From: Lytechinus pictus
Taxonomy: Eukaryota > Echinodermata > Echinoidea > Temnopleuroida > Toxopneustidae
Assembly (NCBI RefSeq): GCF_037042905.1
Contig: NC_087249.1
Coordinates: 14,751,901 to 14,815,900 of the forward strand
Direction: 5' to 3'
DNA: 64,000 bases
The position numbers and the translations under genes are program-made. Of the stretch, positions 58,164 through 64,000 are shown piece by piece. The notes under the pieces were generated by a model, which was not told the DNA's origin, searched no databases, and saw only the letters and a list, made by a program, of their open reading frames with translations. Position 1 is the first letter of the stretch; each line of letters starts with the position of its first letter.

Positions 58164-58442
58164 AATAATAATAATAATAATATAGGATATTTATATTGCG
58201 CACATATCCACCTTGTTAGGTGCTCAAGGCGCTCCCATATTACCCGGCTAAGCTAGGCGTTCATAGCGCACACAGCTTTTTAAGGAATTACTTCCTACCG
58301 GTACCCATTTACCTCACCTGGGTTGAGTGCAGCACACTGTGGATCAGTTTCTTGCTGAAGGAAATTACGCCATGGCTGGGATTCGAACCCACGACCCTCT
58401 GTTTCAAAGTCCGAAGACTAATCCACTGGGCCACAACGCTCC
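58164..58442 (-). mobile_element. tRNA-derived SINE with intact A and B boxes
   Basis: On the minus strand the element starts GGAGCGTTGTGGCCCAGTGG. It has A box TGGCCCAGTGG (58433-58423) and B box GGTTCGAATCC (58389-58379), both perfect pol III promoter boxes. An unrelated body and a (TAA)n-rich tail follow. Related copies lie at 30867-31023, 4985-5058 and, more decayed, 29240-29510. It is not a functional tRNA: the body continues for ~190 bp past the tRNA part. Confidence 0.88.
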
Positions 58443-58478
58443 ACAAAAGCATTTCAATGACCCCTTGATGGTGTTTTG

Positions 58479-60510
58479 ATCACTGAACAACATGGAAAAA
58501 AGAAAAACAAAAGCAAAAACGAAAAGTAGTGCAAAAAAATTGGCGGATCAGTAGTATATTCCAACTTCATATAGTGGCAAAATCAGAGTGTTTGCTTGCA
58601 TATCAACATTGCTTCAAGCCTTCAAGGAAGCATAATTGAAAAGTTGTTTTTTTTTAATTGAAATTTTTAAAAAGCTCTTTCATTTCAGTGACAAATCTGA
58701 TGAGTCAGATTCATGTACATTGTACGAAAAGTAAGAAATTCATCTTTCATATCAGGATAAGGAAAATATGAAATCAGTGACATTGAAAAAACTGTATCAT
58801 TTGAAAGGACAGTACTGAACATCTTGAGAGGGTTACTTTATTAAAGTATTTCAGTGACCCCTTGATGGTGTTTTGATCACTAAACAACAGGAAAAAGAAA
58901 ACAAAAGTAAAAACAGGAAAAGTAGTGCAAATGAATTGGCGGATCTGTAGTTCATTCCAACTTCACATTGTGGCTAATTAGAGTGTTTGCTTGCATATCA
59001 ACATTGATTCAAGGAAGCATAATTGAAAAGTTATTAATGAATTGAAATAATTTTAGTTATTCTCAAGCAGGTGGACCTTAAAACTTAAATTGCATGTAAA
59101 CAAAAGCAGATTATGGAATGCACTGTATGTTCTCATTCTCTTTCAATATGTTCATTGTTTGACAATGAATGCAAAGCAAATAATATGCATCTAATTTTAA
59201 TTCAGATCAACAGAGTGTACCATTAAAATACTACACTGTAATAACTTGTATGTTGTGTGGATCGCTGAACAACAGGGAAAAAGGAAAAAAAAAGAAGTAA
59301 AAACAGGAAAAGTAGTGCAAATAAATTGGCGGATCTGTAGTTTATTCCAACTTCACACCGTGGAAAATTAAGAGTATTTGCTTGCATATCAACATTGCTT
59401 TAAGGAAGCATAATTGAAAAGTTTTCTTTTTTTTAATTGAAATATTTTTTTTTTATTCTGAAGCAGGTGGACCTTAAAACAATTGCATGTACACCTGTAG
59501 ACAAAAACAGATTATGGAATGCATTGTACATAGAGTAATCACTGAGACCATTATGTTCTCATTCTCTTTCAATGTGTTCATTGTTTGACCACGAATGCAA
59601 AGCAAATAGTATGCATGATCTAATTTTAATTCAGATCAACAGAGTGTACCATTCAAATACTACACTGTAATAACTTGTATGTTGTGTGGATCGCTGAACA
59701 ACGGGGAAAAAGGAAAAAAAAGAAGTAAAAACAGGAAAAGTAGTCCAAATAAATTGGCGGATCTGTAGTTTATTCCAACTTCACACCGTGGCAAATTAAG
59801 AGTATTTGCTTGCATATCAACATTGCTTCAAGGAAGCATAATTGAAGTTTTTTTTTTTCAAATTGAAATATTTTTTTTTTATTCTGAAGCAGGTGGACCT
59901 TAAAACAATTGCATGTACACCTGTAGACAAAAACAGATTATGGAATGCATTGTACATAGAGTAATCACTGAGACCATTATGTTCTCATTCTCTTTCAATG
60001 TGTTCATTGTTTGACCACGAATGCAAAGCAAATAGTATGCATGATCTAATTTTAATTCAGATCAACAGAGTGTACCATTCAAATACTACACTGTAATAAC
60101 TTGTATGTTGTGTGGATCGCTGAACAACAGGGAAAAAGGAAAAAAAAGAAGTAAAAACAGGAAAAGTAGTCCAAATAAATTGGCGGATCTGTAGTTTATT
60201 CCAACTTCACACCGTGGCAAATTAAGAGTATTTGCTTGCATATCAACATTGCTTCAAGGAAGCATAATTGAAGTTTTTTTTTTTCAAATTGAAATATTTT
60301 TTTTTATTCTAAAGCAGGTGGACCTTAAAACAATTGCATGTACACCTGTAGACAAAAACAGATTATGGAATGCATTGTACATAGAGTAATCACTGAGACC
60401 ATTATGTTCTCATTCTCTTTCAATGTGTTCATTGTTTGACCACGAATGCAAAGCAAATAGTATGCATGATCTCATTTTGATTCAGCAGAGTGTACAATTC
60501 AAACACCAAT
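58479..60510 (+). repeat. Tandem repeat, five copies of about 0.39-0.43 kb
   Basis: The anchor word GATCRCTRAACAACAGG starts copies at about 58478, 58875, 59260, 59689 and 60115 (spacing 397, 385, 429, 426). Copies 3-5 are nearly identical; copies 1-2 are shorter and diverged. Each holds TTGGCGGATC(T/A)GTAGT and AGCAGGTGGACCTTAAAAC. AAGAAGCTCTTTCATTTCAG words at about 57795 suggest the array once reached further left. Confidence 0.93.
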
Positions 60511-60633
60511 AAGTTGTATGTTTTCATTGTCACTTTAATATCTTTCTCATCAAAAATATTCGAAACTTTCAAGTAAACAAACTAAAATAGATAGGTCTAG
60601 CAGTCAGAAGAGAGCAGAAGGGGTGGGGTGGGA

Positions 60634-61205
60634 CCCCGGGGGGGGGGGGGGGGCACTCAGTATATAATGCATAGTGGGTATGTGCCGCGGAGGGGACCCC
60701 CATTTTTACACTCAAATTTCCGTTCCAAGGCATAGTATTTTTGTCTTATTGAGAAAAAGAACAAAGAAAGCCGCTCCAAAGCAGAGCATTTTCTTCTTAT
60801 CGAGAAAAAATAAGAAAGAAATCCGCTCCAAAGCTTCACATATTTTCTGTTACGCCGTTCCGGCCGTATTGATCTGTGACAATGAGCCGCAGTTTTGGTG
60901 AAAAGCGGCCGCAGAGCGCTGTCCGACCATCGCATCTGCGCTAGCGCACCCGGCGCCCGTGCCGCCGGGCTATAGCTGCATGCACGTATGCCCGTTCCAT
61001 AGGGATGAATACGCAATCACACGCAGGCGACCCGTTCCAAGGACCCCCATTTTCACACACATTTGTCGTTCCGAAGCCCGTTCCAAGGACCCTCCTTTTT
61101 ACAATAAGCCCGCTCCAAGGCCCCCGATTTTTGTCTCGCCCGTGGCACATACCCACTACTTTTTTGGTCGAGTGCCCCCCCCCCCCCCCCCCCCCCCCCC
61201 GGGGG
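60634..61205. mobile_element. TIR element ending in long G/C runs
   Basis: The left end is CCCC plus 16 G, then GCACTC and TAGTGGGTATGTGCC. The right end is the inverse: GGCACATACCCACTA, GAGTG, then 26 C and GGGGG. The interior repeats CCGTTCCAAGG-type words in both orientations. Related to the 21587-22674 element through ATGTGCCGCGG and GACCCCC. Non-coding. Confidence 0.82.
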
Positions 61206-61559
61206 TGGGAGCTCAATATTCTCAAAAGAAATGAACTCCCAATGTCACCATTTCATGACATATGCACTGCACAATTGTTGAAAAAAAATACATTGATATT
61301 AATTCCCACGGTCGAAGTTCTATTTATATGAGAAATGGCTTTCACCAAACATGGGTGACTAATATGTGTCATGAATGACTAAAAGTTTGGAGAACTCCCC
61401 CCTTTACCTGGGGGTACATCTATAGGAAACGGGTCATACTCTTTTAGATTCACTCACTGTTCAGATGGTAACATGTGCGTGAATTTGACTGATCAAAATC
61501 TCAAGTTCAATTTGATTGACATCACAGGTTCACATCCTTTGTTGTGGTTTTGTTTTACT
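61206..61559. other. Intergenic, nothing recognised
   Basis: AT-rich spacer between two repeat elements. Confidence 0.5.
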
Positions 61560-62316
61560 TAAAGGGGAAGTTCACTGTGATGACAAAATGTTTATTGTAT
61601 TAAAATAGCAGATAAAATGAAGAAAAAATATATTGACCAGTTTTGAGGGAAATCCATTGAAGATTTATATTAAAAGTTATCAATTTGATTTTTTTTTATT
61701 TATGACAGCATATGTGAGCAATTTTCCGCGATATCATGTTGTGAAAAATCTATGAAATGTCATTTTCTAAAAAATTGAAAAAAAAAAAGAATTATTGAAC
61801 AGGTCTTCAGAATATCAACAGACAAATCATTTCACACCCACTCCTGAAAAAACATAGTCATCATGAAGCATTAATAACTTGAAATTTATTTATTAACTAG
61901 TAGGATGGGGGATCGGGTGTCCGGACACTTTATATTTTTGAAGCCTTCTTTTTTGTCTTAAGATTACACTAAAAATATGAATTCAATAGTTGTAATCATC
62001 TTCTATTTTGTTCTCTATAATATTTTCTAAAATTTTGTACTAAAATTTGATGAAACTTCGCTTGTAATTTTTTCCTAATGACTTTCTAAAATTGATCGTC
62101 CGGACACACAACCTGTCCGGACACACAACAACTGGGTATACATACCATATGGCGGGATAGCTGATCGCATATGACGTCACAAATAAAAAATTTGAATTCT
62201 AATAACATTTTTAAATCTTTGATGGATTTTCCTTAAACCTTCACCAGTATTTGTCATTTTTCCTGACCTATTTTTTACTGTAAAAAAACCTTTCTTCAGG
62301 GTGAACTCCTCCTTTA
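61560..62316. mobile_element. Foldback element with AAAGG...GTTCAC ends
   Basis: The left end TAAAGGGGAAGTTCACTGTG recurs inverted at the right end (GGGTGAACTCCTCCTTTA). GGAAATCCATTGAAGATTTA on the left matches the inverse of AAATCTTTGATGGATTTTCC on the right. The centre has repeated GTCCGGACACACAAC words and TGACGTCAC at 62172. Confidence 0.8.
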
Positions 62317-64000
62317 AATTCCTACTATCAACACTATCATTTTTCTGTTGATCTCTTTTAGGTCATTGGTAGAGGTCTATGAACTTCCAAGTTATTAATG
62401 TTCCTTTTAAATACACTTTTATTTCATGACCATTTTTCCCTGTATTTTTTGTAATCTACATTTTTTGTAGTTGTACAACTTACTTGCTTTCTTGCTTTTT
62501 TTTCATAGTTTTCAAGCAAAAGTGTTTCCTCATTGAAACAGCAATTATTCAAGATGACAAGGTGTTGTATATTAAACATGTTAAAGTTTCCTTTTGAAAG
62601 TGAAGCTGCAAGTGGGTTGTTATGTGTTTTTGTTGGGAACTGGGGTTAAGGGGAAAGCTCTGCCCCCAGTGGTGAGATAAATTGTCCGCACTGATTCACC
62701 CCCAAAGAAATAATTCCCATCTCTCCTGATGTCCTTCCTTTTTTAATATTGTTATCTTTTGTAATTATCCTCTATAAAACAAATAAAAAATGGAAAGAAT
62801 TTTTTTTTTATTGGGGTTATAAAGCACATACACTTAAATACATTTAAGGACACACCTGACACATGACAGTAATTGATAGCTTCTTGAGATAGTTGTCTGT
62901 GACATTTACAGCGATGAATGTGATGAGAGTGGGGCTCCAACAATGTTTTGAAGGGTTGACCTAGCTAGATGTAGTCATTTTTCTGTTCGTCTTTTAGCTC
63001 AGGGGAGCTAAAAGGTGCTTGTACATGTACTTGGTATTTTTAATACCAAATAAAAAAAAAATAAAAAAAAACCAGGTTATTAAAATTCAAATAATGATAA
63101 AGATCACATACTTGTAGGTCCCTTTATAGTGGAGTTATACTCTGCTTCGCTTGAGTTTATAGGACTAGTTGATTGATTTCATAGTCAGTCTGGCTGTAGA
63201 TAGCCGCCATATCGGCATTTAAGCATTCAAGGCTTCAATTTTACCGAGTACCTATATAGATGTACCTTTATATATTGTTTCCTTTATCCTTTCATGAAGG
63301 ATTTACTTCCATGAGTTAATATACAGCAAACCAACAATCTTTTGTTTGGCCTGTAGGCTAAATTGGCTTCACTCCAAAATTGCCAGCTCTCATCTTACAA
63401 GTACATTTTGATATAATACCCGTACAGTATGTCCCCTTTAAACCTTCCCCATGATGTAAGCTCCCAATGCCATGATAATACGATTTTTTTTCCCCTGTGA
63501 AAATATGTTTGATTCTTTCGATAAAAACAAAATATACCAAAAAAAGTTATAAAAAAAATCTTCCCCTCCCTAATTTGCACCTGTATAGTGCCCACGGTAT
63601 TACGAGACTCCTGAAGCCGATTGTCTCTCGGCTGGCGATTGATTGCTGGGGCTGTGCCTGCTCTCCTTAGGCAGGAAGCAATAAGCCACCTTGTGGGGAG
63701 TGCGGTGTGTGAGCCACTCTACTATTAAAAGAACCAAGAGTTTGAACTATTGTCACACCGCTGTCATTTTAATAGTTGAGACCATTCACTATTTTGATAC
63801 TGATGGTGTTGGTGATGTGGAGGCTTGTATTTGTAGAGGCAGTGGAGTCTCATTCATTGTAAATTTTTCTGTTTACTCCTGATGCAGGTGTATATTACAT
63901 GTATATCTTCTCCTTCTTCTGTGTAGTACGTCTGCTTCCTTCACTCCTGAAGATCCTTGCAGAACGAGGGATATATGAGGGATAATATTCATTATTTCTT
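62317..64000. other. Right-hand end of window, no gene recognised
   Basis: AT-rich sequence. A short open stretch after a TAG acceptor at 63926 (about 19 codons to a stop) could be a terminal exon of a gene to the left or right, but there is no homology to support it. Confidence 0.4.

Noticed and set aside
58379-58442. tRNA gene on the minus strand
   Set aside because: A and B boxes are perfect, but the sequence continues into a shared SINE body with further copies in the window.
58479-60510. CRISPR-like array
   Set aside because: Units of ~0.4 kb without spacer structure, in a eukaryotic genome; it is an ordinary tandem repeat.
63927-63985. Possible terminal exon (RLLPSLLKILAERGIYEG then stop)
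   Set aside because: Acceptor-like TAG and a helical-looking peptide, but too short and with no neighbour exon or homology.

Overview
The window is animal nuclear DNA: genes are split by GT-AG introns, non-coding DNA is AT-rich and full of repeats, and two intron-containing genes and one complete LTR retrotransposon can be read. The repeat style (many foldback elements with long inverted arms, poly-G/poly-C ended elements, a tRNA-derived SINE, GATA/GACA microsatellite, a BEL/Pao element) suggests a marine invertebrate deuterostome, most likely an echinoid. This is an inference from style, not a species identification.

Layout. (1) 1-11.6 kb, plus strand: the 3' part of a protein tyrosine phosphatase (PTP)-domain gene. 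Seven exons are seen; the 5' end lies outside the window. Most of a PTP fold is encoded, with several catalytic motifs altered, and it is followed by a long Ser-rich tail with six NPF motifs. (2) 11.8-26.1 kb, minus strand: a complete seven-exon gene for the lysosomal membrane glycoprotein GLMP (NCU-G1 family, 412 aa). It is tail-to-tail with the PTP gene, and the two predicted poly(A) signals are about 240 bp apart. Its introns and long 3' UTR hold foldback elements and a TTAA-flanked piggyBac-like element. (3) 26.1-31.5 kb: intergenic, with arrays of short palindromic words and SINE remnants. (4) 31.5-39.5 kb: a BEL/Pao LTR retrotransposon with identical 363-bp LTRs and a 5-bp target duplication, inserted into an older foldback element. 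Its polyprotein frame is broken by a perfect 108-bp inverted repeat. (5) 39.5-64 kb: no host gene recognised. It holds foldback elements, about 1.1 kb of GATA/GACA microsatellite, RFX-type X-box palindromes, a 5.3-kb TTAA-flanked piggyBac-like composite, a SINE with intact A and B boxes, a five-copy tandem repeat of about 0.4 kb, and elements ending in long G/C runs.

The two host genes have separate roles: the PTP/NPF protein is predicted to work at endocytic membranes, GLMP at the lysosomal membrane. Beyond their convergent layout, nothing in the sequence links them functionally. The most unusual points are the degenerate phosphatase fused to an NPF tail, the rearranged inverted repeat in an otherwise very young BEL element, and the 5.3-kb TTAA element with nested duplications.
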